Shown: one piece after another, positions 37,802-46,679 of the stretch
Numbering within the stretch: the stretch's first letter is position 1
Layout of the letters: each line of letters opens with the position of its first letter
Source: Pseudomonas azadiae
GTDB taxonomy: Bacteria > Pseudomonadota > Gammaproteobacteria > Pseudomonadales > Pseudomonadaceae
Direction: 5' to 3'
DNA length: 64,000 bases
NCBI RefSeq assembly: GCF_019145355.1
Contig: NZ_JAHSTY010000002.1
Location: 1,364,001-1,428,000, forward strand
Translations under genes and position numbers: made by a program
Notes under the pieces: generated by a model
The model's input: only the letters and a program-made list of their open reading frames with translations
Database searches by the model: none
What the model was told of the DNA's origin: nothing

Positions 37802-38976
37802 GCGCGACGCTTGAGCAACAGGGTCACGCCCAAGGCGGTGACCGACAGCAGCGCTGCGCAGAAGAAGATCCAGCCGTAGCCGAGGTTCAGGGCCACGGCG
37901 CCCATCAACGGTCCGGCAATCGCCAGGGCCAGGTCAAAGAACACCGCGTACGCACTCAGCCCCGCGCCACGACTGCTGTTGGGTACCTGCTTGATGGCTT
38001 CCACACCCAGCGCCGGGTACACCAGCGACAGGCCAAAGCCGGTCAGCCCTGCGCCGATCAATGCAACGCCGGTCGACGGCGCCAGCCAGAGCAGGGCGAG
38101 GCCGAGGGTCTCGATGCTCATGCACGCAATCGCCGCGCGGAAACCACCGAAACGACTGATCGCGGAGATAAACACCAGCCGCGACAGGATGAAGCACACG
38201 CCAAATACCGTCAGGCAGTACGCCGCGCCGGTCCAGCCGCGATTGAGGTAGTACAGCGTGATAAAGGTGGTGAGTGTGCCGTAGCCAATCGAGGCCAGGC
38301 ACAGGCTGGCGCCAAACGGCGCGATACGCCCGAACACCGCCCAAAACGGCAAGCGCTCGCCGCGCACCACCGGCACCGACGGTTTGTGGCGGATCAGCAC
38401 CAGGCCCAGCGCCGCCAGCACCGAGAGCGCAATGCCAAGGCTGTTGTAGCCGTACTGCGCGACCATGACTACGCCCAAGGGCGCACCCATGGCGATGGCG
38501 CCGTAGGACGCGATGCCGTTCCACGAAATCGAACGCGCGGTGTGCTCGGCACCGACCTGGCCCATGCACCAACTGATGGTGCCGACGCCGATCAACCCTT
38601 GGGCCACACCCAGCAACAGGCGTGCAACGATCAGGATGCCCAGGCTCAACGACGGCAGGCTGTGCACCAGCGTGGCGAAAAACGTCAGCACGCCACTCAC
38701 CAGGATCCCGGCCAACCCCAACACAATCGCACGCTTGGTGCCGACGTTATCCGACATCCTCCCGGCCATCGGCCGGCTGAGCAGGGTCGCCAGGTATTGG
38801 CAGCCGATGGTGACCCCGGCGACGACGGCGCTGAAGCCCAGTTGCTCATGCACATAGCCTGGGATCACCGCAATCGGCAGGCCGATGCAGATGAACGCGA
38901 TGAAGGTGTAGAAGACGATGGAGACGATCTGCAGGGTGATAGACAGTGAACTGGGGGCGGCGGCAGGCATGGGCAT
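37795..38976 (-). CDS. MFS transporter (YhhS/YfcJ-like)
   Basis: A 393-residue major-facilitator protein with twelve hydrophobic segments. After helix 2 it has the motif GRMSDNVGTKRAIVLG. The early FIAFICIGLPIAVIPGYVHE and IGVGTISWCMGQVGAEHTAR resemble the YhhS/YfcJ efflux branch. The substrate is unknown. No good ribosome-binding site is seen; the frame stays open to 39006, so the start is approximate. It ends in a seven-base overlap with the hydrolase gene and is preceded by a REP pair. Confidence 0.85.
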   Translation of the reverse strand: MPMPAAAPSSLSITLQIVSIVFYTFIAFICIGLPIAVIPGYVHEQLGFSAVVAGVTIGCQYLATLLSRPMAGRMSDNVGTKRAIVLGLAGILVSGVLTFFATLVHSLPSLSLGILIVARLLLGVAQGLIGVGTISWCMGQVGAEHTARSISWNGIASYGAIAMGAPLGVVMVAQYGYNSLGIALSVLAALGLVLIRHKPSVPVVRGERLPFWAVFGRIAPFGASLCLASIGYGTLTTFITLYYLNRGWTGAAYCLTVFGVCFILSRLVFISAISRFGGFRAAIACMSIETLGLALLWLAPSTGVALIGAGLTGFGLSLVYPALGVEAIKQVPNSSRGAGLSAYAVFFDLALAIAGPLMGAVALNLGYGWIFFCAALLSVTALGVTLLLKRRAY

Positions 38977-39043
38977 TCGTTCGCGGGCGGGCGGTACGGG
39001 CATCATGGCAAGGGTATGGGTGAAATGAAAGCAGGCTATCTAC

Positions 39044-39177
39044 TGTAGTGAGCGGGCTTGTCCCGCGCTGGGCTGCGCAGCGGCCCCAAAAAAAACACCG
39101 CGTTCTGCCTGGCAAAACGCGGTGTCTGGTTTTAGGACTGCTGCGCAGCCCAGCGCAGGGCAAGCCTGCTCACTACA
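39044..39177. repeat. REP pair, class II
   Basis: Arms TGTAGTGAGCGGGCTTG and CAAGCCTGCTCACTACA (one change in the right arm) enclose an AACACCGCGTT/AACGCGGTGT hairpin. It lies five bases after the ybiT stop, on the downstream side of that gene. Confidence 0.92.
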
Positions 39178-39183
39178 GGTTCT

Positions 39184-40770
39184 TTAGAACACCACGCCTT
39201 GGCTGCGCAGGTAGTCGTCATAAGTGCCGCTGAAGTCGATCACGCCACTTGGGCTCAGCTCGATGATGCGGGTGGCCAGGGACGATACGAACTCGCGGTC
39301 GTGGCTGACGAAGATCAGCGTACCCGGGTAGTTCTCCAGCGCCAGGTTCAACGCCTCGATGGATTCCATGTCCAAGTGGTTGGTCGGTTCGTCCATGATC
39401 AGCACGTTCGGCTTTTGCAGGATCAGCTTGCCGAACAGCATGCGGCCTTGCTCGCCGCCGGAGATGACCTTGACCGACTTGAGGATCTCGTCGTTGGAGA
39501 ACAGCATGCGGCCCAGCGTGCCACGGATCACTTGCTCGCCCTGGGTCCACTGGCCCATCCAGTCGAACAGGCTCATGTCGTCTTCGAAGTCGGAGGCGTG
39601 GTCCTGGGCGTAGTAGCCCAGTTCGGCGGCGTCGGTCCACTTGATGCTACCGGCATCCGGCGTCAGTTCGTTGACCAGGGTGCGCAGCAGGGTGGTCTTG
39701 CCGATACCGTTCGGGCCGATGATCGCCACGCGCTCGCCGGCTTCGACCTGGAAGCTGAAGTCCTTGAACAACGGCTTGCCGTCAAAGCCCTTGGCCATGC
39801 GATCGACGATGACCGCCTGGCGGTGCAGCTTCTTGGTCTGTTCGAAACGGATGAACGGGCTCACGCGGCTCGAAGGCTTGACCTCGGCCAGCTGGATCTT
39901 GTCGATCGCCTTGGCACGGGAAGTGGCCTGCTTGGCTTTCGAGGCGTTGGCCGAGAAGCGGCTGACGAAGGATTGCAGTTCGGAGATCTGCGCTTTCTTC
40001 TTGGCGTTGTCCGACAGCAATTGCTCGCGGGACTGGGTCGCCACGGTCATGTACTCGTCGTAGTTGCCCGGGAACAGGCGCAGCTCGCCGTAGTCCAGGT
40101 CAGCCATGTGGGTGCACACGCTGTTCAGGAAGTGACGGTCGTGAGAGATGATGATCATCAGGCTGGAGCGCTGGGTCAGGATGTTTTCCAGCCAGCGGAT
40201 GGTGTTGATGTCCAGGTGGTTGGTCGGTTCGTCGAGCAGCAGCACTTCAGGGTCGGAGAACAGCGCCTGGGCCAGCAATACGCGCAGCTTCCAGCCGGGG
40301 GACACTTCGCTCATCGGGCCGAAGTGTTGTTCCAGGGGAATGCCCAGGCCCAGCAGCAGCTCACCGGCGCGGGATTCGGCGGTGTAGCCGTCCATTTCGG
40401 CGAATTCGGTTTCCAGCTCGGCCACGGCCATGCCGTCGTCTTCGCTCATTTCCGGCAGCGAGTAGATGCGGTCGCGCTCGGCCTTGACCTTCCACAGTTC
40501 TTCGTGACCCATGATCACGGTGTCGAGCACGGTGAATTCTTCGTAGGCGAACTGGTCCTGGCGCAGTTTACCCAGGCGTACGTTCGGCTCCAGCATGACC
40601 TGGCCACCGGACGGATCAAGGTCGCCGCCGAGGATTTTCATGAAGGTCGACTTGCCGCAACCATTGGCACCGATCAAACCATACCGGTTGCCGGCGCCGA
40701 ACTTGACCGAGACGTTCTCGAAGAGCGGCTTGGCGCCGAACTGCATGGTGATGTTAGCTGTGGAGATCAA
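39184..40770 (-). CDS. ybiT: ABC-F family ATPase YbiT
   Basis: A 528-residue cytoplasmic ABC-F protein with two nucleotide-binding domains and no membrane part. The Walker A motifs are GANGCGKST (about 36-44) and GPNGIGKTT (about 350). Each domain has an [11 protein letters not shown] or [14 protein letters not shown] Walker B. The linker between domains (about 245-300) is rich in charged helices. ABC-F proteins act on the ribosome to relieve stalled or slow translation. Length and sequence correspond to YbiT rather than EttA or Uup. Confidence 0.92.
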   Translation of the reverse strand: MISTANITMQFGAKPLFENVSVKFGAGNRYGLIGANGCGKSTFMKILGGDLDPSGGQVMLEPNVRLGKLRQDQFAYEEFTVLDTVIMGHEELWKVKAERDRIYSLPEMSEDDGMAVAELETEFAEMDGYTAESRAGELLLGLGIPLEQHFGPMSEVSPGWKLRVLLAQALFSDPEVLLLDEPTNHLDINTIRWLENILTQRSSLMIIISHDRHFLNSVCTHMADLDYGELRLFPGNYDEYMTVATQSREQLLSDNAKKKAQISELQSFVSRFSANASKAKQATSRAKAIDKIQLAEVKPSSRVSPFIRFEQTKKLHRQAVIVDRMAKGFDGKPLFKDFSFQVEAGERVAIIGPNGIGKTTLLRTLVNELTPDAGSIKWTDAAELGYYAQDHASDFEDDMSLFDWMGQWTQGEQVIRGTLGRMLFSNDEILKSVKVISGGEQGRMLFGKLILQKPNVLIMDEPTNHLDMESIEALNLALENYPGTLIFVSHDREFVSSLATRIIELSPSGVIDFSGTYDDYLRSQGVVF

Positions 40771-40912
40771 TTACTTTACCTATCAATGGGTTGCGAGCGT
40801 GGCGGCAGGAGCCTTCAGGCATGCGTCAACAGCGACATCAAGGCGCGAAACCCGGTCGCTGAGCAGAAAATTTTGGATGTGTGTTGGAATTTGGCGCGCA
40901 TTGTCGCATATG

Positions 40913-42151
40913 TCAGGCGACAGTTGTATGTCGAGCGAAGGAAGGTTTCGCCAAGGTCTCCGGCATCGCCAGCCATAACAGCGCCAGGGCCAGCGCCGCA
41001 ACGCCGGCCAGGGTCAGGAAGGCCGCGTTGTATCCCGCCTGTTGCACCACGAAACCGGCCAGGCTGTTGCTCAACGCCGCGCCCAGGCCAAACACGGTGG
41101 AGAGGGCGCCCAGGCTGACGTTGAAGCGGCCGGTGCCTTGGGTCAGGTCCTTGACGATCACCGGGAACAGCGCACCGAAGAGGCCTGCGCCGACGCCATC
41201 GAGCAGTTGCACGGCCACCAGCCAGTACGGTTCGCTGGACAGGGTATAGAGCACGCCGCGCAGCGGCAGGATGATGAAGCCCGCCAGCAGCAAGGGTTTG
41301 CGCCCCCAGGTGTCGGCCTTGAGCCCGACCAGCCAGGCCATGGGCACCATCACCAACTGCGCGGCGACGATGCAGGCGGACGTCAGCGGCGTCGCCATCT
41401 GCAGGTTGATCTGCGCCAGCTTCTGGCTGACCAGCGGCAACATGGCGGCATTGGCCAGGTGGAACAAGGCGCAGCAGATGGCAAACAACAACAGGGGACG
41501 GTTTGCCAGTAACACGCCGATGCCGGAAGGTTGTTCATGGTCGGTGTGATGCGCCGGGTCGAAGCCTCGGGCCACGTCATGGTCGATGGCGTGCGCCGAC
41601 ACACAACTGATCGCGACGATACTGGCCAGCGCCATGAACGCCATCAGGTAGAACACCACCACGGGACCGAACAGGTAAGCCAGGCCGCCGGCCAACAGCG
41701 CCGCCACGGCGTTGCCGGCATGGTTGAAGGTTTCGTTGCGCCCGGTCCGGCGGGTGAAGGCGCGTGGGCCGGTAATGCCCAGGGAGATCGCACTGATCGC
41801 CGGCGCGAACACAGACGCGGCGACGGCGCTGGCGGCCTGGGTCAACGCCACCAGGCTGAACGAACTGACGAAGGGCAGCAACAAGCAACTGCCGGTTACT
41901 GCCATGGCGGCCAGCGCAATCACCGCGCGCTTGCTGCGCGTGCGGTCGATCAGCGCGCCCGCCGGCCCCTGGGTCAGCAACGCGGCGATACCCGCCAGGG
42001 TCATGACCACGCCGATACTCGCCGGGTCCCATTGGTGCACGGCCAGCAGGTAGATGGCGAGGTAGGGGCCGAGGCCGTCGCGCACATCCGCCAGGAAGAA
42101 ATTCAAGCTGTCCAACGACAACGCGTTACGCAGGTCGGAGTGTCTGGCCAC
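40913..42151 (-). CDS. MFS transporter
   Basis: A 412-residue major-facilitator protein with twelve hydrophobic segments. The N-terminus is LDSLNFFLADVRDGLGPYLA. The loop 2-3 motif is GPAGALIDRTRSKRAVIAL and the mid-protein loop is histidine-rich (HAIDHDVARGFDPAHHTDHE). Family resemblance is to drug or metabolite efflux proteins of unknown substrate. It starts with GTG at 42151. It is divergent from the methyltransferase gene, with 156 bases between them. Confidence 0.85.
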   Translation of the reverse strand: MARHSDLRNALSLDSLNFFLADVRDGLGPYLAIYLLAVHQWDPASIGVVMTLAGIAALLTQGPAGALIDRTRSKRAVIALAAMAVTGSCLLLPFVSSFSLVALTQAASAVAASVFAPAISAISLGITGPRAFTRRTGRNETFNHAGNAVAALLAGGLAYLFGPVVVFYLMAFMALASIVAISCVSAHAIDHDVARGFDPAHHTDHEQPSGIGVLLANRPLLLFAICCALFHLANAAMLPLVSQKLAQINLQMATPLTSACIVAAQLVMVPMAWLVGLKADTWGRKPLLLAGFIILPLRGVLYTLSSEPYWLVAVQLLDGVGAGLFGALFPVIVKDLTQGTGRFNVSLGALSTVFGLGAALSNSLAGFVVQQAGYNAAFLTLAGVAALALALLWLAMPETLAKPSFARHTTVA

Positions 42152-42307
42152 GGCGAGCTCTTCAGAAAGCAGCGTTCAGGGGCTGAACACTCAGTGCGTT
42201 AATGACCCGCACGCTCTGGATTAAGTTTCCCGCGCGCCATGGGGTTTTAATCGGCGGGCACTTGGCTTATTTTCTGATCCCCGCTTTATTGAATATCCGG
42301 AGACGCA

Positions 42308-43120
42308 ATGGACATGCCCTCAGCCCGACAGGCGATTGCCAGCAACAAGGACGCCTGGGACCAATCCGCCCACCTGCACACCGCCACCGACACCTGGCAC
42401 GCACTGCGCAACAGCGTGAGTGATCCTGGTTTTTCATGCCTGGATCCGACCCTTACCGGCTTGCTGCAAGCCATCGGCGTGGCCGGCAAGGACGTGGTGC
42501 AACTGTGTTGCAACAATGGCCGTGAAACCCTCTCGCTGTTCGGCCTGGGCGCGCGAACTGCGGTGGGTGTGGACCAATCCCAGGGATTTCTTGAGCAGGC
42601 CCGTGAACTGGCCGCGCTTTCGCCTCACGATGCGCAGTTCATCGAAAGTGATATCCACCCATTGCCGCCGGATTTGCACGAACGCTTCGATATCGCCTTG
42701 GTGACCATCGGCGTGCTGGGTTGGATGCCGGATGTGGCCCAGTTCATGCGTCATGTTGCGAGCACCTTGAAACCCGGCGGTACGCTGGTGATATACGAAA
42801 CCCACCCGTTCCTGGAAGTGTTCGATCCTCGCGCGCCAGACCCGTTCCTGCCGGCCAGCTCGTACTTTCAGCGCGAGCCCTTCGTGCTGCAAGAGTCGAT
42901 TGTCTACGAAGGCGAGGGCGAAGTAGCCGGTCCCACTTCCTATTGGTACGTGCACACCCTGGGTGAGGTGATAAATGCCGCCATCGGCGCGCAGTTGCAG
43001 ATCAGCCACCTGCAGGAATATCCCCATTCCAACCGCGAGGAGCTGTACGACCGCTACGAGCACCAGCCTGCGCAACTGCCGATGTGTTTCACGTTGACCG
43101 CCACCAAGCGCCCTGATTGA
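42308..43120 (+). CDS. Class I SAM-dependent methyltransferase
   Basis: A 270-residue methyltransferase with a Rossmann SAM site. Motif I is VVQLCCNNGRETLSLFGLGA, followed by the acidic end of strand 2 in VGVDQSQGFLEQA. Motif II/III is DIALVTIGVLGWMPD and KPGGTLVIYETHPFLEVFD. The acceptor is unknown. The ATG at 42308 has a GGAGACGCA site. No neighbour suggests a pathway. Confidence 0.88.
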   Translation: MDMPSARQAIASNKDAWDQSAHLHTATDTWHALRNSVSDPGFSCLDPTLTGLLQAIGVAGKDVVQLCCNNGRETLSLFGLGARTAVGVDQSQGFLEQARELAALSPHDAQFIESDIHPLPPDLHERFDIALVTIGVLGWMPDVAQFMRHVASTLKPGGTLVIYETHPFLEVFDPRAPDPFLPASSYFQREPFVLQESIVYEGEGEVAGPTSYWYVHTLGEVINAAIGAQLQISHLQEYPHSNREELYDRYEHQPAQLPMCFTLTATKRPD

Positions 43121-43137
43121 GACGGCTTTTTTTCAGG

Positions 43138-43167
43138 CAAAAAAAAGCCCGCGAGGAGAGGCGGGCT
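43138..43167 (-). terminator. Intrinsic terminator of the 43260-43646 gene
   Basis: On the minus strand AGCCCGC pairs with GCGGGCT around a short loop and is followed by eight T (A on the plus strand at 43139-43146). It lies about 90 bases after the small minus-strand gene and faces the end of the methyltransferase gene. Confidence 0.85.
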
Positions 43168-43259
43168 AAGGGATCCACTGGAGTAGGTAGGCTTCACCCT
43201 ATAGAGCCGAAAGTGAAGGCTTTGTGAAAATACTGTCGCAAGTTCGGATGGCGCGCCGA

Positions 43260-43646
43260 TCAGCTGCGACGCACAAAGGAGCGCATTGTTTGACCTGGGC
43301 CAGTGCTGAATGCGAGCGGCCGGGGCATACCTTCATCGGCGGCAATGAACACGAACGCGTCGCCATCGAGGCGATAACTGGCGGGCAAGTGCTTGCCGGC
43401 ATCATCGCCCATAGTGTCGACCCAGGTAATGCGCTTGGGCACGGCGCTGCTGTCCAGGTAAAACCGGCCGGCGAGCAACACCTCGCCATTGATGGTCTTC
43501 ACTTCGAAGCGGTCGCCGGTAATAGTCGTGATTGCGCCAGGGGCACTGTGGGCATCGACCGGATTGAGCACGCCGCTGTCCTCAAGTGAGGTTTGCTCCC
43601 AGGCGCCTTGCAGGGCTTGAACATCGGGGTCTGAATTGGATGACAT
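43260..43646 (-). CDS. TIGR03067-like small protein
   Basis: A 128-residue soluble protein of a lipocalin-like uncharacterised family (TIGR03067 type). It starts with ALQGAWEQTSLED and contains ITTITGDRFEVKTINGEVLL and the strand FYLDSSAVPKRITWVDTMGD. Function is unknown. The ATG at 43646 has AAGGAA six bases upstream, which fixes the start. It is monocistronic with its own terminator. Confidence 0.8.
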   Translation of the reverse strand: MSSNSDPDVQALQGAWEQTSLEDSGVLNPVDAHSAPGAITTITGDRFEVKTINGEVLLAGRFYLDSSAVPKRITWVDTMGDDAGKHLPASYRLDGDAFVFIAADEGMPRPLAFSTGPGQTMRSFVRRS

Positions 43647-43673
43647 ACAAATTCCTTTTTGGTTGACGGTCAT

Positions 43674-43958
43674 TGCGGCTTCAGGTGTAGGCTGTTTTCC
43701 ACTTACTGTGCAATTTTCCTTTAATTACAAACGATTGATGCTATTTTGCATGATCTGGGGAAACGTTTTGTAACGGCCTCTGGATGCGCTGATTATCGGG
43801 TGGAAATGAACCCGTGTCATTTAATCAAGCGTGCTGTCGGTTTGGGTGGTTCTTCTACCGAATGTCCTGTGCGCGGAACGTTTCCCCTGTTTATTCGGTC
43901 GTTATTGTTGTGTTTGCTTTTTAAACGTTGGTTATCAACTCATCAGGGTGTATGAACT
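43674..43958. other. AT-richer intergenic region before the Wzz-type gene
   Basis: These 285 bases hold promoters for the divergent small gene and the chain-length gene. An open frame at 43746-43955 reads as low-quality sequence with no family features and is not called. The composition is noticeably AT-richer than the neighbours, and no clear hairpin is seen. Confidence 0.4.
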
Positions 43959-45275
43959 TTGAGTAACGCTCCTCAGCCTCGTCAATCGTTACCTTCGGAT
44001 GAAATCGATCTTTTTGAACTGTTTGGCGCCGTCTGGAAGCAAAAAAAACTGGTCTTGGGTTGTACACTCCTGGCTGGCCTTCTGGGAGTCGGCTATGCGT
44101 ATCTTGCGCCCAGGGTTTATCAGGTCAGCAGCGTGCTGCGGCCTGCGGCAATCAATGAACTGGACGCTCTCAACCGCTCCGAAGTCTACAAGTTGCCGCC
44201 CGCTGACGCGTTGACCAAAGTGGCTGCGCAGTTGGACTCATACGAGACCCGATTGGGCTTCTTCAGGGCCAACCCCGCATTGTTCGAGGCCTTCCAACAG
44301 CCTGGGCGCAGCCTGGAACAGAGTTTTGAGGCGTTCAACAACGACGCCGTTCGCCTGTCACTTCCCGACCCCAAGAACCCCGATGCGCTCAACAACTACA
44401 TCCGCCTGGAAATGCAATACCCCAGTGGTGCTGACGGGGTGGCAATTCTCAATGGGTTTGTGGCATACGCTATCGCGCAGCAACGCAATCAGGTAGGGGC
44501 GGATCTCAAGGTCATCGTCAATAACCGCCTCAACGAGCTCAAAGGCAAGATCGATGCGGCGCGCGCCAACTATGAAACCGGCAAGGAATCGAAAATCGCC
44601 AGGTTGTTGGAGGCGGACAAAGTCAAGCGTGCCCAATTGCAAGACGAACTCGGCGCCTTGCGTCTGCAGATGAAAACGCAACGCACCAGTCGCCTGGCCG
44701 AACTGGACGAGGCCATCGCCATTGCCAGGTCCATCGGCATCAAACATCCCACCACGCCTTCTGCAATGGGGGCTGAGGCTAGCCCGGGCGGCGGCCAGGT
44801 GATGCGTACTGAAGTGACCAACCAGGCGATCCCGTTGTACTTCATGGGTACCCAGGCGCTGGAAGCCGAGCGGGCTGCGCTGGCGCGACGTACCAATGAT
44901 GACTTCTCCAACACTCGCATTGCTGAGATTGGCAAGGAGTTGCGCATGCTTGACGCCAATCGCGAGGTGGAAGTACTCAAGAGTCGCAAGAGCGAAGACA
45001 TGTTCTTGCAAGACGTTGAGCCCCTCTGGGCGGAGCAAGCGCGGCTGCGCAGCCTTAATATCGACATGAGTGCCTTGAAACTTGTGACCGTCGACAGGCA
45101 GGCACAGGAACCGTCGAGCCCGATCAAGCCGAAGAAAGCCTTGGTCATCGCCGTGAGCCTGGTGGTGGGGCTGATGCTGGGGGTATTGATGGCGTTAATC
45201 TGGCATTTCGTGCAAGTGCGGCGCCAAACCGTGCCGACGTCCACGCTGGATGAGCGTCGGTTGCCACCCCGATAA
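43959..45275 (+). CDS. Wzz/GNVR-type chain-length determinant protein
   Basis: A 438-residue inner-membrane polysaccharide co-polymerase. It has the N-terminal cytoplasmic EIDLFELFGAVWKQKK, a first membrane helix at about 30-50, a long periplasmic coiled-coil region (about 55-395) and a second helix ALVIAVSLVVGLMLGVLMAL near the C-terminus. It sets the length of an O-antigen or exopolysaccharide chain. It begins with TTG at 43959; an ATG seven bases upstream opens only a four-codon frame. No polymerase or flippase gene is beside it, so it is an orphan. A REP-carrying element abuts its stop codon. Confidence 0.85.
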   Translation: MSNAPQPRQSLPSDEIDLFELFGAVWKQKKLVLGCTLLAGLLGVGYAYLAPRVYQVSSVLRPAAINELDALNRSEVYKLPPADALTKVAAQLDSYETRLGFFRANPALFEAFQQPGRSLEQSFEAFNNDAVRLSLPDPKNPDALNNYIRLEMQYPSGADGVAILNGFVAYAIAQQRNQVGADLKVIVNNRLNELKGKIDAARANYETGKESKIARLLEADKVKRAQLQDELGALRLQMKTQRTSRLAELDEAIAIARSIGIKHPTTPSAMGAEASPGGGQVMRTEVTNQAIPLYFMGTQALEAERAALARRTNDDFSNTRIAEIGKELRMLDANREVEVLKSRKSEDMFLQDVEPLWAEQARLRSLNIDMSALKLVTVDRQAQEPSSPIKPKKALVIAVSLVVGLMLGVLMALIWHFVQVRRQTVPTSTLDERRLPPR

Positions 45276-45276
45276 G

Positions 45277-45454
45277 CCTTTTTGTAGTGAGCGGGCTTGT
45301 CCCGCGCTGGGCTGCGAAGCCGCCCCAATAAGGACCCCGTAGTGTTCCAGATGAAACCAGATCGTCTGGTTTGGGGCGGCTTCGCCGCCCAGCGCGGGGC
45401 AAGCCCGCTCACTACAGGGATTTGTCAGCTTTGAAAGTTGTGTAGATACCCATG
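45277..45454. mobile_element. MITE-like unit carrying a class II REP pair (copy B)
   Basis: CCCCGATAAG occurs at 45267-45276, containing the stop of the Wzz-type gene, and again exactly at 45455-45464. Between them lie a class II REP pair (45283-45416), the tail GGGATTTGTCAGC and the terminal motif GTGTAGATACCCATG. The left terminal motif seen in copy A is missing here, so this copy is truncated at the left or has a different left end. Confidence 0.6.
45283..45416. repeat. REP pair, class II
   Basis: Arms TGTAGTGAGCGGGCTTGTC and GGCAAGCCCGCTCACTACA, extended by CGCGCTGGGCTGCGAAGCC, face each other within the element at 45277-45454. Confidence 0.93.
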
Positions 45455-45584
45455 CCCCGATAAGAGCGGCCCAACCCAGACCTGTAGTGAACGGCTAAGC
45501 CCCTTCACTACCGCGTACCCTCCGAGCGGCATTAGGATTTTTTGCCCGGCGAACACACGTACAAGACAGCTTTTCACAATTCTT

Positions 45585-45601
45585 GGTTAACTTTTGGTTA
45601 C
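45585..45601 (+). promoter_or_regulatory. PhoP-box-like direct repeat upstream of lpxO
   Basis: GGTTAACTTTTGGTTAC consists of two GGTTA hexamers starting 11 bases apart, the spacing of PhoP boxes (consensus GGTTTA-N5-GGTTTA). It is 160 bases before lpxO. The third positions differ from consensus, so the match is partial. Confidence 0.35.
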
Positions 45602-45760
45602 AACTTGTGGCTAAATAACTGCACATGGCCACGCGCCGGGTTGTCACTCAGCCGGCCGTGCCGATTGTGTGAATTGTGATTTCAGGTGCTGCTATTCAAA
45701 CCTGTGCCGTTGTGGGCACGCAGGAGCAGCCTGCTTTCTTCTGACGTGTGACGACATCTC

Positions 45761-46660
45761 TTGAAGCTCATCATCGTTGTTCTCTACCTTGCCTCGATTA
45801 CGTATGTGCACCTGCGTGGCCGAGTGCGGCACCCGCTGGGCCGCCAACTCAGTGATCATTCGACCTTCCTCGCGCCGATCAACTGTTTTCTCTACCTGTT
45901 CTCCAAACTGCCGAGTCGACCTTATCTATCGCCCAGCGACTTCCCGGACCTGAGCCCGCTCCAGGCGCATTGGGAAGAGATCCGCCTGGAAGGCCAGAAC
46001 CTGATGCGTGCCGGCGAGATCAAGCGTTCGGAGCAATACAACGACGTAGGGTTCAACTCGTTCTTCAAGTCCGGTTGGAAGCGTTTCTATCTGAAATGGT
46101 ATGGCGACAGCCACCCATCAGCGATGAAGCTGTGCCCGCGCACCACTGAGCTGGTCCAGCGTATCGGTTCGATCAAGGCCGCGATGTTCGCCGAGCTGCC
46201 GCCGGGCGCCAGGCTGGTGCGCCATCGTGATCCCTATGCAGGCTCGTACCGCTATCACCTGGGCCTGGACACACCCAACGACCCTGGCTGCTACATCAAT
46301 GTGGATGGTGAGAGCTACTACTGGCGCGATGGCGAACCGGTGATGTTCGACGAGACCTACATCCACTACGCCGAGAACACCACGCAGCACAACCGTATCA
46401 TCCTGTTTTGTGATATCGAGCGCCCGATGAAGTACCGCTGGGCGGCCGCGTTCAATCGCTGGTTCAGCCGTACCGTGATGGCAGCGGCCGGTTCGCCCAA
46501 CGATGCCGGCGACAAGACTGGCGGGCTCAACCGCGCTTTCACGCGCTTGTACAAAATCCGTTTGCGCGGCAAAGCGCTCAAAAAGCGCAACCGCACCCGT
46601 TATTACCTGGAACAATGGGCCGTCTTCGCCGGGTTGCTGGCGATCTTCCTACTGATCTGA
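45761..46660 (+). CDS. lpxO: Lipid A 2-hydroxylase (LpxO)
   Basis: A 299-residue Fe(II)/2-oxoglutarate-dependent dioxygenase of the aspartyl/asparaginyl beta-hydroxylase family. It hydroxylates the secondary acyl chains of lipid A at the inner membrane. Hydrophobic anchors are at both ends (LIIVVLYLASITYVHLRGRV and WAVFAGLLAIFLLI). The jelly-roll core has LVRHRDPYAGSYRYHLGL with the first His, then FDETYIHYAENTTQHNRIIL with the second His and the oxoglutarate Arg. The start is TTG at 45761. The ribosome-binding site is weak. It ends 19 bases before the converging ligD. Confidence 0.92.
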   Translation: MKLIIVVLYLASITYVHLRGRVRHPLGRQLSDHSTFLAPINCFLYLFSKLPSRPYLSPSDFPDLSPLQAHWEEIRLEGQNLMRAGEIKRSEQYNDVGFNSFFKSGWKRFYLKWYGDSHPSAMKLCPRTTELVQRIGSIKAAMFAELPPGARLVRHRDPYAGSYRYHLGLDTPNDPGCYINVDGESYYWRDGEPVMFDETYIHYAENTTQHNRIILFCDIERPMKYRWAAAFNRWFSRTVMAAAGSPNDAGDKTGGLNRAFTRLYKIRLRGKALKKRNRTRYYLEQWAVFAGLLAIFLLI

Positions 46661-46679
46661 GCCTCAGCCAAGGTGCCGT

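Noticed and set aside
43746..43955. Possible 69-residue protein before the Wzz-type gene
   Set aside because: No ribosome-binding site, no family features, and it lies in promoter-like AT-richer DNA.
29977..45454. RAYT transposase expected near the REP pairs
   Set aside because: No REP-associated tyrosine transposase or other transposase gene was found in the window, so the elements must be moved in trans or be inactive.
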